DNA from: Ambrosia x helenae | Lineage: Eukaryota > Streptophyta > Magnoliopsida > Asterales > Asteraceae | Length of the DNA: 64,000 bases | Assembly: GCA_030844895.1 (NCBI GenBank) | Contig: CM061228.1 | Coordinates: 51,635,081 to 51,699,080, forward strand | Direction: 5' to 3' | Shown here: positions 10,844-22,319 of the stretch, in pieces | Position numbering within the stretch: the stretch's first letter is position 1 | How the letters are laid out: every line of letters starts with the position of its first letter | Program-made: the position numbers and the translations under genes | Notes under the pieces: generated by a model | Database searches by the model: none | The model's input: only the letters and a program-made list of their open reading frames with translations | What the model was told of the DNA's origin: nothing

Positions 10844-11259
10844 AGGACCGGATTTGAACAAACAAATGTTTATATCACTCGAGTATTGACGTATCAGGTG
10901 TGGAAACCCTAATTCTCATGCAAAATGAAAAAAAACCATAATCAAAACACAATAAGAATCATTTCAAACTTGTTTTCATTAACTTTAGAAGATTATAAAG
11001 CTTACAGACTTAAGTTAACAAAAACATACACACAAAGGTATAAATGATCACTACTGGACATACACATAACTAACCAACAACTCTGATAATCGTCACTAAC
11101 TACCAACTATATATAGAGGAATTGGTTTGACCTATCGTGGGTTCGAACCAACCCTTTCAACCTTTACATAGTTCGAATCAACACAATAACTTCATTCGAC
11201 CTTCTTGAAACTTCGTTCGACCAGTCGATTACCCGAACAAAAATCAGTATACACAAACA
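10844..11259 (-). repeat. 5' LTR of older copia (approximate ends)
   Basis: Placed between the primer site and the first match to gypsy LTR sequence. On the minus strand it would start TGTTTGTGTATACTG. A TATA box (CTATATATAG) lies at about 11106-11115 on the minus strand. The outer boundary could be up to about 40 bp further right. Confidence 0.5.
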
Positions 11260-12134
11260 ATCTTCAAACTTTGACGATTTCTTCAATTGTTATCCGAAAG
11301 CTACATACATATATATGAAATATGCATCTACACACTTTATGGTAGGTCGCCGGTATTCGGGGCTATCATCGCATTGTTGAACTATTCTAATTCAAGAACA
11401 CAACCTAAGGTGAGTTTCACAACCCCACTATCACACACTTTCTCATGGGGGAGAAACATGCTACATACTTTGGATACATATAGATCATGTTATACTATGG
11501 TTATCATTTGTTTACAATGTGACTCATCTGAATTCCAAGGAAACCACTAATATGGGTATATAACGGGGAAATATGGATAAATCTATAGGGCCTGACAAAC
11601 CTCACCCGGGTCGACTGGAGGTCGGACGGGTGCATATTGTGTCAAACACACAAAGCCAACCCGGGATGACGGTAGTCCGAAGGGTACACACTATTGGAAA
11701 CACAGTCAGCAATGGTTTCAATCGTAGTACTAACATACTTAACGTCTAGCTAACGTTCATATAACATAGCAGCAACGGAAATGATCTACTTTACTTATGG
11801 AAACCGTTTTTATAAAACCTGTGAACTCACCAGCATATTTTGTTGACACATTTAGCATGTTTCTCATGTCTCTAAGGTAGCACGGTCGGAGTAGGCACAC
11901 GGCGTCTAGCATCACTTGCATGTTTTGAATAACTTTTAAATTTTAAACTATTTTACTTTGAATTGTAAACTATGGAGCTTCCGCTATGGTTGTTTTATAC
12001 TTTTAAAACTGTTTTGTTGGTTGTGTTACTTTATTTTCATCTATAGTTGTCGTTTATTGTGACTGTTAACTTGGATCCTGGTATGTCACGCGCCTCGCGG
12101 TAAAACCCCGCAAGTGGAAACTGAGGATGTGACA
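11260..12134 (+). mobile_element. 3' fragment of a Tekay-like gypsy LTR
   Basis: From about 11320 it follows the gypsy C LTR closely: the segment around GGTAGGTCGCCGGTATT, AAGGTGAGTTTCACAACCCC, the GGGCCTGACAAACC block, and the terminal hairpin GCCTCGCGGTAAAACCCCGC. It ends GATGTGACA at 12134. The 5' part was displaced by the older copia and lies off-window. Confidence 0.75.
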
Positions 12135-12719
12135 TTTGAAATATCATTAAAAGTTCGGTTTATTTGTGTAGTGGGAAATGATTTATTTTTAAATACCCCC
12201 AATGGTCACATACACCATCACACATAGTAAGCATCATCATAGAAATAACTAGGGGTGTAAATGAGCCGAGCTGAACCCGGCTGGGCTCGAGCGCGTTTAG
12301 GTTTTGGAAGCTCGCTCGATTCGAGCTTCGTTTCAAAAGCTCAAGCTTGGCTCATAGGTATTTGTCCAAGCTTGAGCTCAGCTCGTTTATTACTTATTTA
12401 TTAATTAATATTAATTATAAATATTATTTATATATAACTTACCTATTTTTTCATATTTCAAAAATAATAGTCATTATTATTTACATATATTGTTAATATA
12501 TTGAAACTAGCTTGTGGCTGGAAGCTGGTAGTTGTAGCTGGAATCGGTAGTTTTTTAAATTTATTTTGGTGTTTGGCAGATTAGCTGAAGCTTTTAATAA
12601 AATGTATAAAATGACCAAAAAGGACATAACTAAAAGCTTGTATGCATGTTTTTTTATTTTTTAATGGTTAAATGGGCGTTTGTTTTATTCGCTCATTAAA
12701 AGCTTTTAGCTAGTAGGAG

Positions 12720-13200
12720 TGTTGAAAATAATGTTACAAATGGTTCAATTGTTAAAGTTGTATTTTGGGCCAGACTTATGGTTTTGATTATGGACCTTGT
12801 CTGATTGTTGAGTTATGTTGTTAGTGGGCTCAGCTTCATTTCATGTGGCCCAACTCATTATAGCAGACGTTGATTCTGTTATTATTATACTCTAGAAGGG
12901 GCTTTTGTGCTTCTTTTATATTGCGCAACGGCTGTTTTGGAACATGTGGTTATATAAGCTGAGGAGTATCAAGAAGTAGTTCTTATCATTAGTCTTCTCT
13001 ATCTCTTCTCTTTATGTACTTTCACACACACAGATTAAGGTTTTCTTTATTGTTGATCTTGTATTTCCAGTTGTAAGTTTGTATTATTCATTGTATTTTG
13101 TTATCAACAACTAATCGTATTCATTCAGTTGTTGGTCAGACTTTGTATTGTTTCTGAATCTCAACTATTGTTGAGATTCTAGGGTTTGGTATGGGAAATT
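12720..13200 (+). repeat. 5' LTR of copia A (homologous part)
   Basis: It matches 24050-24524 of the 3' LTR up to CTAGGGTTTGGT. Beyond about 13195 the two diverge completely, and no TTTTACA end or primer site can be found, so the 3' end of this LTR has been replaced or lost. Confidence 0.75.
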
Positions 13201-13617
13201 TTCTTTATCAGATCTAGGGTTTTGTCTTGGTTTCTAGTCTTGAGGTTCTGATCTTCTTGATAGATCTTGATCTCGTCTGTTATTTTTTTTGTATTTCTTT
13301 TTCTTCTTGGTGTTGGTTTGTTGTGTTGGTTGGTCAACTGTTGTTGGCCTGGTGATTCTCTCTGGAGAGGTATTGTCTGGATTGGAAGCTTGCAATCTGT
13401 AAGTTCTTTCTAATCCCTATTCCTGTTTACTGTTTTTTACTGCTTGAAGCACTCTGTAAGTTCTCTCTATCTTTTGTTCCTGTCTTTTATCTAGGCGTCT
13501 GTGGCCGGGTTAGGGTGGACTGGAAATTGATTGAGTCTTGTATATCTGGTTTGCATGTTGGTTTTCTTTGTCTTATCTTGTTTGTTTCTGTTCTGTTTGT
13601 ATGCTATACTATTAATA

Positions 13618-13660
<43 letters not shown>

Positions 13661-13668
13661 GGCTCCTG
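13200..13668 (+). other. T-rich leader-like sequence and (AT)n run
   Basis: Pyrimidine-rich sequence with two CTGTAAGTTCTYTCT copies (13397, 13454) and a pure AT microsatellite at 13620-13657. No gene seen. It is probably altered LTR or leader of copia A. Confidence 0.5.
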
Positions 13669-14377
13669 TGTTAAGATCTGGGTGGGCACCTATGAGTGAT
13701 TGTTGGGTCTGCTGACCTGGAGAAGAACAGATGATTGGAAAGCCAAAACATACTACACAATTGATCCTTAATAAAGAACAGCACTTACAAGTTACTTCTC
13801 CCAAAAGACTGTTGACCCTAACATCTGTTGTACCCTAACAACTGTTGGAAAAACTGCTGCTTGCAAAGGTCTGATGAAGAACAACTGCTGATCAAACGTC
13901 TGATGAAGAACAACTAATGATCTAAGTACTGAAGACTAAAGGTTTGTTGGAGCCAATAGTACTTAGACTCTAACAGACGTTATAAGACCATCAGAGGTTT
14001 CCTATCAGCTGTTTGCCCATCAAAGATTTCTATGTAACAGTATTTGTATCATCAGATGTTTTATGTTGTTATTCTGTTAGAGGTCACTATCTTAGGTGAC
14101 GACAACCTAGGTCATCAGTAGTTTAGATTGTCTATAAATATAACAGTGCATGTACTGTTCTATTCCATCACTCAAAACATTCTCTTAGACAAACTTACAC
14201 GAGTGATCAGGCTGAGGGGGAGTAATTGTAATCATTTAGTTATATGTAAGCTTTCGATTCAAAAAACAATTATTCTCTTGTTTTGATTTACAGTTTATCA
14301 TTCCGCTACACTTTCCATTTTTAGTTTACTTCTTTCATTACTCATATTACTTAAACAATCAAACTCAGATCCTAACA
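13669..14377 (+). repeat. Putative solo LTR of another copia family
   Basis: The ends TGTTAAGATCTG and CAGATCCTAACA are inverted with one mismatch, as LTR termini are. A TATA box (CTATAAATATAAC) lies at about 14132-14144. The sequence GCTGAGGGGGAGT at 14211 resembles a polypurine tract. The flanks (TCCTG and GTGAT) do not match, so it is either a recombined solo LTR or a truncated element. It has no coding capacity. Confidence 0.55.
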
Positions 14378-14391
14378 GTGATGAACCCATG

Positions 14392-14906
14392 TGTAGATGC
14401 GTTTTGCGACTAGTGATTGGATGTTAACATATGTTAAGTTTTGCTGAAGGGTTGAAGGTGAAATAATAATGGGCGAATGAAAGCTAAAGTGGGCGAAGGT
14501 AGAAGACAAATGGGCGAAGGTGAAATAGAGCTTAACTGAAGAACACATTCGTACCCTAGTGTGGGCGAATGTGGAAGAAGTCCACATTCGACCATCTCTA
14601 CTGGGCGAATGTGCAGACATTATAAATAGATTTTGTGTTTATGCAATGTATAGAGAGTTATTAGTTGTGTGTGTTTTGAGGTCAGGTTCCAGGTTTGTTT
14701 GAGAGTGTCTGTAATTGATCTAGATTAACCAAAGTGTCATTGTAATCAAGTTTATGAACAAGTTAATCTATGAAAAGCTTTGAAAATGATATTGATTGTG
14801 TTTCGATTTGAGTTTTATCAGTTTGTTCAAAGCTAGGGTTTCCGCACCTGGTTTTGTAACTTGTATGATCAACTAATCCTGTTTTATTCAAAATCTTTCG
14901 CTCACA
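14392..14906 (+). repeat. 5' LTR of copia B
   Basis: It starts TGTAGATGCG and ends CGCTCACA. Seven GGGCGAAKG/CATTCG words crowd 14468-14614, directly before a TATA box (TTATAAATAG, 14619-14628). Confidence 0.92.
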
Positions 14907-14909
14907 AAG

Positions 14910-14922
14910 TGGTATCAGATCT
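14910..14922 (+). promoter_or_regulatory. Primer binding site of copia B
   Basis: TGGTATCAGATCT, four bases after the LTR end. It fits initiator tRNA-Met for its first ten bases. Confidence 0.8.
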
Positions 14923-15204
14923 ATACGGATCATACAACAACAAATTTGATAAACTCAGAGCTGATTTGGACCTAATTTTGATCAAAATACATCTGTTTTT
15001 GAATGAAAATGGTTTTTGAGTGTTTTTGATTGATTTGAAGTTGATTTTGTGGTTAAAATTCAAAATTCCAAGAATTAAAGCTGTTCCAAATCAATTCCAA
15101 ATCAAAACCTGATTAAGATCATTCAAATCCACAAACTTTTGAAAATCAGAGATCAAAATAACCGTTTTTTTCAAAGTGTAACCGTTTTTCAAAAAACCTG
15201 AAAA

Positions 15205-15500
15205 TTTTTGGGCGAACGTGAGTGAATTTTGGTCGAACCTAGAGCTTTTCTGGGCGAACCTGGAATTTAGTGTTTGAAGTTTCCACATTCGGGCTTATTT
15301 TTCCACATTCGATTCGTCGGGCGGGCGAACGTGGAATAGAAGTGGTCGAACGTAGACATTTTTGGGAGAACGTGGAACTTGAGTTTTGATTTTCTACATT
15401 CTGGTGTTTATTCTACATTCGACTGATACTTTTGGACGAACGTGGAATCAAAAGGGGCGAAAGTAGAATTACCAGGGGCGAACGTAGAATTTAGTGCCTA
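15205..15500 (+). repeat. Leader array of GGGCGAACGTGG / CCACATTCG words
   Basis: About twelve copies of GGKCGAACSTRG-type words and their inverted partners CCACATTCG lie in 300 bp. They are the same words as in the LTR. No ORF. Confidence 0.8.
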
Positions 15501-15550
15501 AAAATTTCGACCTGATTTTAGAAAATTTTTGAGATATTTTTGTTGGAAAA

Positions 15551-17117
15551 ATGATTAGTTACATGGCCGTATGTAGAACGGATGAGGAGATCAAAGCTCT
15601 AGTAGAAGCTGAAAGAAAGCAACAACAATTACAGAGACAAAATTCTCAAGTTGACAACATTTGGGGATTTCCAATGACACCGAAACCAACTAATGAAATG
15701 GTACATGTTAACAAGTGTGTTAACAGAGAAGGTGTTCATAGGAATGTTGTATGTTTAGTCAAACAAATGAGACATGATGATTCCAGTGAATTGTCAAAGA
15801 GTGATTTGAGTTCTGATACGAGTTCAGAACAAAGTACATCAGAACAGAGTGATATTTCAAATGGTGATGCAAAATCTGATAATGGTAATAAATCAGATGA
15901 TGAGGTAAGTGCTAGTTGTTCTAAATGTGTCAAGTTGAATTGTGAATTGATGACACTTATTGAGGACAAACAGAAACTAGCAAATGAACTAGAAAATTGT
16001 AAAAAACCAAATTAAAGTTTTTGAAAAGAATGAAAAAGATTTGTTAAATAAAATTGAATCTTTAAAGAAAGAAATGTTAGAAATGAATAAAAGTGTTTCA
16101 AAGAATACTTCCACATCAGAGTTGGAAATCACAACACCTTGCGTTGTTAATTCTGATTCTGAAGTGAAACAAATGTTTGAACAGAAAACTGAAAATGTTG
16201 AAACAACTTCAGAATCTGAATCTGAAGAAAAATCCATATTCAGTTTTCCTGAAGGAGTTGAAGGATCCTACATGTTGGAAGGACATGACAAATTGATTTT
16301 CAACAAAGATTTTCTAATTGAGAATATCGAACAATCTCTACTTAAATGTATTTTTGTTGATAATATCGATTTGTTAAATCAATTTAGAAATCAATTTGAT
16401 CATCTTCATTTTGAACTCAGTCCTAACCAACATGAGAATAAAGAGGATCAAAAGAAAAATATTGAAAAGCAAAATGCTGAAAATAAGAAATGTCCTAAAG
16501 TAAATGGACCAAAACCAAACAAATCGAAAGGAAATGATCAGATGAAAAATTCTTATCAAAAGAATTCAAGAAATTTTTCATCTAGATCATATGACTATTA
16601 TGATTATTCATATAAATCTCGATTTGATGGTTATTGGGGAAACAACTCACCACAGTATTCTCATGGTTATGTTGAACGGAGAAGCTGTTTTGAATGTGGT
16701 GAAGTTGGTCATATTGCAGCTCATTGTCCCTATTGGTATTGGGATGACGGGTATGCATGTGATTTTGAAGAGTATAGGTCTTGTTATAACCGCGGAGTGT
16801 GTGGGCATTTAGTTGCTTACTGTCCGTATGTTAAACAGAAACAGACCGAAGTGAAATTTGCTAGAAATTCAGGCAATGTCAGAAAGCCTGTATCCCCAAA
16901 ACCAATCAAGAAGCAAAAGGGGAAACAGGTTGTGTATGACAATCGTAACAAAATTGCCTTGAATAAAAATGGAGATTGTGGACGGGTTGCTGAGGTAAGG
17001 GGGAGTTCTAAGGCTAAGCCTAAGAATAACTCTAAACCTGGGTCTTCATCAGTTAAGTCTGAGAAGATTCCAAACAAAGTTCAGAAGCAGGTTTCAAATA
17101 AGAAATCTGAAAAGTAA
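15551..17117 (+). pseudogene. gag: Copia B gag (one frameshift)
   Basis: Two consecutive frames, 15551-16015 (154 codons) and 16041-17117 (358 codons), form one Gag. The break coincides with a run of six A at about 16000-16006, where five would keep frame, so it is a single-base homopolymer change or an assembly error. The UBN2 domain expected at the N-terminus is absent; the protein starts directly with a charged helix and a DNIWG motif. The middle is Ser/Asp/Lys-rich with a CSKC pair and a coil. Zinc knuckle CFECGEVGHIAAHC is intact. A second one (CYNRGVCGHLVAYC) has Arg in place of Cys. A Lys-rich tail ends the frame. Confidence 0.8.
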
Positions 17118-17590
17118 AAATATTAAAACAATTTCAACAAAATCTAAAATAAACTCTGAACGTGTTTGGAAACCCAAATCACTTTCTAAATCAATAGCAA
17201 TTTCTACTTCAAATCAATCCATTGAAAAACCAATTGATTTTTCAAAAGGAGAATGGATTGATGTTCCGAGAATTGATGACCTTGGACGACCCATCATTGT
17301 GAAGGGATGGGTGCCTCTCTCATGCTAATTGTTTAATAAGTGTGCAGATTGTTCCAGACAGACCTATTAGCTATTCTTTGATAGTTGATAGTGGAGCATC
17401 TGTATACACACTATTTATTGGAGAGATGAAGGTCAAGGAAGGGTTATTGAAGAAGGAAAACATGATTTCAACAGAGAGGAGAGTGTTTGTAGTCTGTCTC
17501 CAATCTGTGAAGCCGGAAAAAGTTGCATTTTCTTGCAATTGCTCTCAGGTGTTGGATTTCAATAACAGTTACAACAAAATGGTTTGCTAA
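17118..17590 (+). pseudogene. pol: Copia B protease fragment
   Basis: The frame 17342-17590 contains SLIVDSGASVYT, the active-site DSG of a copia aspartic protease. Upstream (17118-17330), in another frame, is the usual linker with Trp-Lys-Pro-Lys and a RIDDLGRP segment. The rest of the protease does not follow the family and ends at 17590. Confidence 0.6.
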
Positions 17591-18885
17591 TTGAAAAATC
17601 TTAATGAGTCTAGTAATCTGAGTGGAAAATGGTTTTTTAAAAAACTCAGTGGGTAAACCGCATCGGATATCATTTTATTTTGTTTCTCTTCAAAAGTTAA
17701 AAAAATCCAAAAATATGCTTATTTTGAGATTTTTAGGGGGAGAAAATTTCAGAAAAATCAAAATAAAAAAATTAAAAAAAATCAAAAATGAGTTTTTCCT
17801 GGAGAAAAAGAGGAGATGATAGTACATCAGTGGACTGTCAGACTACTCTAAAAACAAAAATAATTTGATAAACATTGAGTAGTCATTACAATTATATATT
17901 GGTAGGCTTGAAATCAAAGTTTAAAGTTCAGCATGGTGATATAAATTTAAAATCAATAACTGATAATTATGTGGATCAACGTCTCGTTGGCATATGGTCT
18001 TAGTACCGAAATTTCGTTTGATAGATTGCCAAAATCGGAGGTTTCGGGTCGTTATATTGAAAGTTATCTGGGGATAGCCTAACTGATCTTTTGTCGTATT
18101 GATTTACGGACCTAGATCAGTCAGGGTATCTTATTAAAAGATCTTTAATGACAAAACCTTAAGTTACCAAATGAGGAACTTAACATGTGTGATGATAATC
18201 AAAAGATTATCTAATGCATCGTATCCAATCATTGATGCAAATCATGATTGATATTAGTCCTCACCCTGGTTGAGTGCATAAGTCGCTTTGAAGCATTAAT
18301 TTGCTGACCTGTCACCACTGTGCCTCATACCTTGTAACTAACGGATAACTACAGTATAATCACGCGTTACAATGAAATTTTGCGCAATTCTTGATACGGG
18401 AATGTGTCGCGAATGCGGGGACCATAGATTATTCAGTATCTAATATTACCATAATGTATCTAAAGTGCTGAGCAATGAATGATGATTTTGAGTTTAAGTG
18501 GACAAACATACTGGTAATGGTTGTAGGATGCTCAATGACAAAAACAGAAAATTGATCAAAAAGAGTTATGACTGACTGTTTCAATACTGATATGATCCTC
18601 TTAACCGGAAAAATTCACAAAAATATGTTGAATTTACTTTTATGCAATTACATTGGAAAATTCAAAAAGATTTTTGGTGTGTTTTAGCTTAAACTTTGAA
18701 AAATCAAAAAGTTTTGTTTCAACTTTATTTTCGATAACCGATGTTGGGATACTGTATGAGAATGCTCAGATACTTAAAAGTTGAAAAAGATTTCAAATTT
18801 TCAAGTTTCTGGTACATATTGAAAATGTTGTATAGTTCAGGGGGAGAACTATTGAGGGTCAAAAGGAATGTGAAGAGTACTTCCG
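17591..18885 (+). other. Non-coding interior of copia B
   Basis: About 1.3 kb where integrase and reverse transcriptase are expected. I see no pol motif and no long ORF. It includes A-rich runs (17700-17800) and a mixed-composition stretch. It is foreign or degenerate filler kept between gag and the 3' LTR. Confidence 0.5.
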
Positions 18886-19191
18886 ATGTGGTTGATTAAC
18901 TGTACTTTTGAAGACATCATCATGCTTTTCTATAATCCGATTTATTTTGAGCCGAAAGACGCTGATCAAGCAAAGAAGTATACTCAAGTGGTTGGAGTTT
19001 GCTTTGCATATGATATTAATGCGGGGAGTAATTTGAATAACAAACTTGGCAAGATGGTGAAGATGGCAAATGTGTCGAAACCGGTGAAGAGAAAGTTAGA
19101 GCCTGAAATGACCAAAGAGCAGAAGAAACAGCTCAGAATTAAGTTGTTGAACAAAGCCATGGACGAAGACAGAAGACAATCCAATCAATAG
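18886..19191 (+). CDS. Unidentified 101-codon ORF before the copia B 3' LTR
   Basis: It opens with an ATG at 18886 and stops two bases before the polypurine tract. The N-terminal half has hydrophobic and aromatic residues. The C-terminal half is strongly basic and helical (KRKLEPEMTKEQKKQLRIKL). I do not recognise it. It sits where some plant copia elements carry an extra 3' ORF, but no envelope or integrase features are visible. It may be a leftover of a captured gene or a chance ORF. Its translation is uncertain. Confidence 0.35.
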   Translation: MWLINCTFEDIIMLFYNPIYFEPKDADQAKKYTQVVGVCFAYDINAGSNLNNKLGKMVKMANVSKPVKRKLEPEMTKEQKKQLRIKLLNKAMDEDRRQSNQ

Positions 19192-19192
19192 T

Positions 19193-19204
19193 CGAGGGGG
19201 AGTT
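19193..19204 (+). promoter_or_regulatory. Polypurine tract of copia B
   Basis: CGAGGGGGAGTT immediately before the 3' LTR. Confidence 0.8.
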
Positions 19205-19720
19205 TGTAGATGCGTTTTGCGACTAGTGATTGGATGTTAACATATGTTAAGTTTTGCTGAAGGGTTGAAGGTGAAATAATAATGGGCGAATGAAAGCTAA
19301 AGTGGGTGAAGGTAGAAGACAAATGGGCGAAGGTGAAATAGAGCTTAACTGAAGAACACATTCGTACCCTAGTGTGGGCGAATGTGGAAGAAGTCCACAT
19401 TCGACCATCTCTACTGGGCGAATGTGCAGACATTATAAATAGATTTTGTGTTTATGCAATGTATAGAGAGTTATTAGTTGTGTGTGTTTTGAGGTCAGGT
19501 TCCAGGTTTGTTTGAGAGTGTCTGTAATTGATCTAGATTAACCAAAGTGTCATTGTAATCAAGTTTATGAACAAGTTAATCTATGAAAAGCTTTGAAAAT
19601 GATATTGATTGTGTTTCGATTTGAGTTTTTATCAGTTTGTTCAAAGCTATGGTTTCCGCACCTGGTTTTGTAACTTGTATGATCAACTAATCCTGTTTTA
19701 GTCAAAATCTTTCGCTCACA
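19205..19720 (+). repeat. 3' LTR of copia B
   Basis: Same ends as the 5' LTR. Differences seen: one C/T in the motif cluster, one extra T in a T run near 19629, and G/T changes near 19650 and 19702. Confidence 0.92.
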
Positions 19721-19840
19721 CCATGATCTGACAGTGACACAGCTTCACTCTCTAGAGTTGTTTGATTGTTCTATTTGTTTGTCTTGTGCTTCTATCTGTT
19801 TGATTTACTTTGGTCTTATTGTGTTTGATTCTTGTTTGAT

Positions 19841-20835
19841 ATGGGTTATGCTGCTGCTGTTAACCCTGGTGGGGGTGCTGGCCCTTCTGAGAACACCAAT
19901 ACTCTAATTGGTAAATTGGATATTGGTGATCCCCCTTTACATACACCCCAGTGATACTAGTAATTTCTCCATGATTAGTATAAAATTGAAAGGTAGTGAG
20001 AACTACTCTGTCTAGGCAAGCTCAATGAAACTTGCCCTTGAAGCTAAAAACAAATTTGGTTTCATAGATGGTTCTGTTACTAGGTCTGTTAATGATGAAG
20101 TACTAGGAAAACAGTGGGATAGATGTAATTTTGTGGTTCTTACTTGTTTGCTCAATTCTTTTTGTGATGAACTGTGTCTACAACAAGTGTTTTCTAAACT
20201 TGCTAGAGATGTTTGGTTGGATCTTAGAGAAACATATGATAAGGTAAACGGGTCTATTGTCTTTAATCTGCATCAAAAGATTAATTCTCTAACTCAAAAT
20301 GGAAGTGTTGCTTCTGAATATAATCATAAACTAAACACAATGTGGAAGCAGTTGGACTCTATAGTTCAACTGCCTTTATGCTCTTGTGATGCTTCAGGTT
20401 AATGATTTTAACATTTTGATAAAACTTATGCAATTTTTAATGGGTCTTGATGATGTTTATCAACCTGTTAGGTCTAATCTTTTGATGCAAGACCCTCTAC
20501 CCTCTGTCAAAACTGCTTTCTCTATTATCTCTAGAGAAGAGTCACATAGAGTTTCAAGTGGTAATACTAATGGATCTAATGTGTCTTTTCTAACTAAAAC
20601 CAATCAATCATTTGATAATAGGAGAAAGTCTAACAACAAGGGGCCTATCCCAAATCTGAAATGCACTCATTGTAATATGTTAGGTAATGTTGTTGATATA
20701 TGTTATGAATTGGTTGGTTATCCACCTAGGTTTAAAAAGAAAAATCCAAATCATTCTTTTAAATCAAACATGTCTAGTAATAAGAATATTGTTTCTAGTC
20801 CTAGTGTTGGTTTGCCTTTTTCATCTGAATAGATT
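19841..20835 (+). pseudogene. gag: Copia A gag
   Basis: ATG at 19841 begins MGYAAAVNPGGG. A frameshift around 19940 leads into the conserved Gag block (SMISIKLKGSENYSV, SSMKLALEAKNKFGFIDG), where a Trp codon has become TAG. The frames 20025-20402 and 20386-20832 carry the rest of the UBN2-like domain with SEYNHKLNTMWKQLD. The zinc knuckle reads CTHCNMLGNVVDIC: its His is replaced by Asn, so it should not bind zinc. It ends in the usual YPPRFKKK motif. Confidence 0.8.
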
Positions 20836-20999
20836 TCCAAGTTGACGAATCTGATAAGTGATAAGTCTGCTAGTGATCCTCAAAGCTCAAATGTGGGAGG
20901 TAAGAGTGTTAACATCTCTACTTTTTAAAGTTTTTCTAAGATTTCAAATTTAAAAAACTTTTTCGAAAACTTTTCTAGTTGTTCAAGTTTTATTAAAAA

Positions 21000-21450
21000 T
21001 GCTTTTGTAAATGGGTGGATCACTGACTCTGGGGCAAATCAACACGTGACTAGTGATGAAAGAAATATGTTTAACTGTATTGAAGTTTCTGAATATGATA
21101 TTAAGGTTAAACATCCCAATGTTAAATTGGTTAATAATAGTCTTGTATGATGCATTCTTGGTTCCTGACTATTGTGTTAATCTGATATTTGTTCATCAGT
21201 TAGCCAAGGATAATAAATTGTTTGTGTTTTTTGATGAGAATAGTTGTTATGTCCAGGATTCCAAGTTCAAGAGAATCCTGGTGACCGGTAGGCAGAGTGA
21301 TGGACTTTACTTTGTTGGTTGCAATGTGAGTGAAGGTCCTATGTGTTTTAGTAGTGTCAATGATACTAATATGTGGCATAGTTGGTTAGGACACCCATCT
21401 AGTGAAGTTTTGGTTGTGTTAAAGAATAGTCTTACTAGGAAAACATGAGT
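21000..21450 (+). pseudogene. pol: Copia A protease and gag-pre-integrase
   Basis: GWITDSGANQHVT near 21013-21050 is the protease active site (DSGA). The frame 21053-21448 then carries the protease tail and the pre-integrase start MWHSWLGHPSSEVL. A frame change follows before CEICHKTK at about 21455-21480. Stops and shifts make it non-functional. Confidence 0.75.
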
Positions 21451-22300
21451 CATCACCTTGTGAAATTTGTCATAAAACTAAACAAGTTAGAGTCTCATTC
21501 CCTCTTAGTGAACATAAAACCAAGGAATTAGGTGATATTGTTCACTTAGATGTGTGGGGCCCATATAAAATAACTAGTAGATAAGGTTTTAAATATTTTT
21601 TAACTGTGGTTGATGATTTTTCTAAAGTTGTATGGTGTTATATGTTAAAAAGTAAAGGAGAAGTTTTTTAAAACATTACTGTTTTTTATGAATTGTTAAA
21701 TACCCAATTCAAAAAGAGAGTTAAAATTTTTAGAAGTGATAATGGGTAAGAATTTATCAATAAACAAATAGACTCATTTTGTAAATCTAAGGGCATAATG
21801 CATCAAACTTCTTGTGTCTATACACCACAACAAAATGGTGTAGCTGGAAGGAAACATAGACACCTCTTAAACATAGCCAGAGCTTTATTACTTCAAAGTG
21901 GTGTCCCCCTTAGGTTTTGGTCTGATTGTGTACTGACTGCTACTTACATTATCAACGGGATTCCTTCTTTGGTTTTGTTAGGTAAGATTCTTATGAGGTT
22001 ATGTATGGTTTCCCACTAATTCTCAGTCATTTAAAGAGCTTTGGGTGTTTGTGTCTTTGTACTGTTCTTAATCAAACTGATAAAATGTCTAGTATAACTG
22101 AAAAAGGTGTTTTAATTGGATACTCACCTTTCAAAAAGGGTTATAAAGTGTGGTGTTTAGAGTCTAAACAGATTAAGTACTCTAGGGATGTAAGGTTTTA
22201 TGAAGAAATATATCCATTCAAAAAGGACTTAATAAGTGTTGATTATCCACCTATTTTAAACAAGTGTTCTGAAATTATACACTTAAACTTTTTTTTATCA
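21451..22300 (+). pseudogene. pol: Copia A integrase core
   Basis: Blocks seen: GDIVHLDVWGP (first Asp), DDFSKVVWCYML, RSDNG (second Asp) and QQNGVAGRKHRHLLN. In the last block the catalytic Glu of the DDE triad is replaced by Gly (GGA for GAA). In-frame stops occur after TSR, after EVF and after DNG. The frames 21798-22019 and 22001-22306 include the C-terminal part with FGCLCLCTVLNQTDKM and GYKVWCLESKQI. Confidence 0.8.
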
Positions 22301-22319
22301 GTTTGATGAAAATAACATT

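Larger units (their letters stand above)
6130..11259 (-). mobile_element. Older Ty1/copia element, minus strand, interrupted
   Basis: The order on the minus strand is LTR (about 11259-10844), primer site, leader, long gag with two zinc knuckles, gag-pre-integrase, and the start of the integrase core. There it is cut at 6130 by the younger copia. The rest (integrase end, reverse transcriptase, RNase H, 3' LTR) must lie left of the window. Multiple stops and frameshifts mark it as old. Its gag start resembles that of copia B: both contain a DNIWG motif. Confidence 0.8.
14392..19720 (+). mobile_element. Copia B: young non-autonomous copia
   Basis: LTRs of 515 and 516 bp (14392-14906, 19205-19720) differ by only about three substitutions and one single-base indel by eye, indicating recent insertion. 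The target duplication CCATG (14387-14391, 19721-19725) is perfect. The primer site follows the 5' LTR and a polypurine tract precedes the 3' LTR. Inside are a partial gag, a protease fragment and a 101-codon ORF. Integrase, reverse transcriptase and RNase H are absent, so movement would need a partner element. Confidence 0.92.

Noticed and set aside
14372..14620. 82-codon minus-strand ORF, present again at 19185-19433
   Set aside because: Antisense to the copia B LTRs; both copies are the LTR itself.
16000..16010. Programmed -1 frameshift site (AAAAAAC) in copia B gag
   Set aside because: The downstream gag frame needs a +1 (or -2) shift, and the heptamer is not in the right phase. A one-base homopolymer change explains it better.
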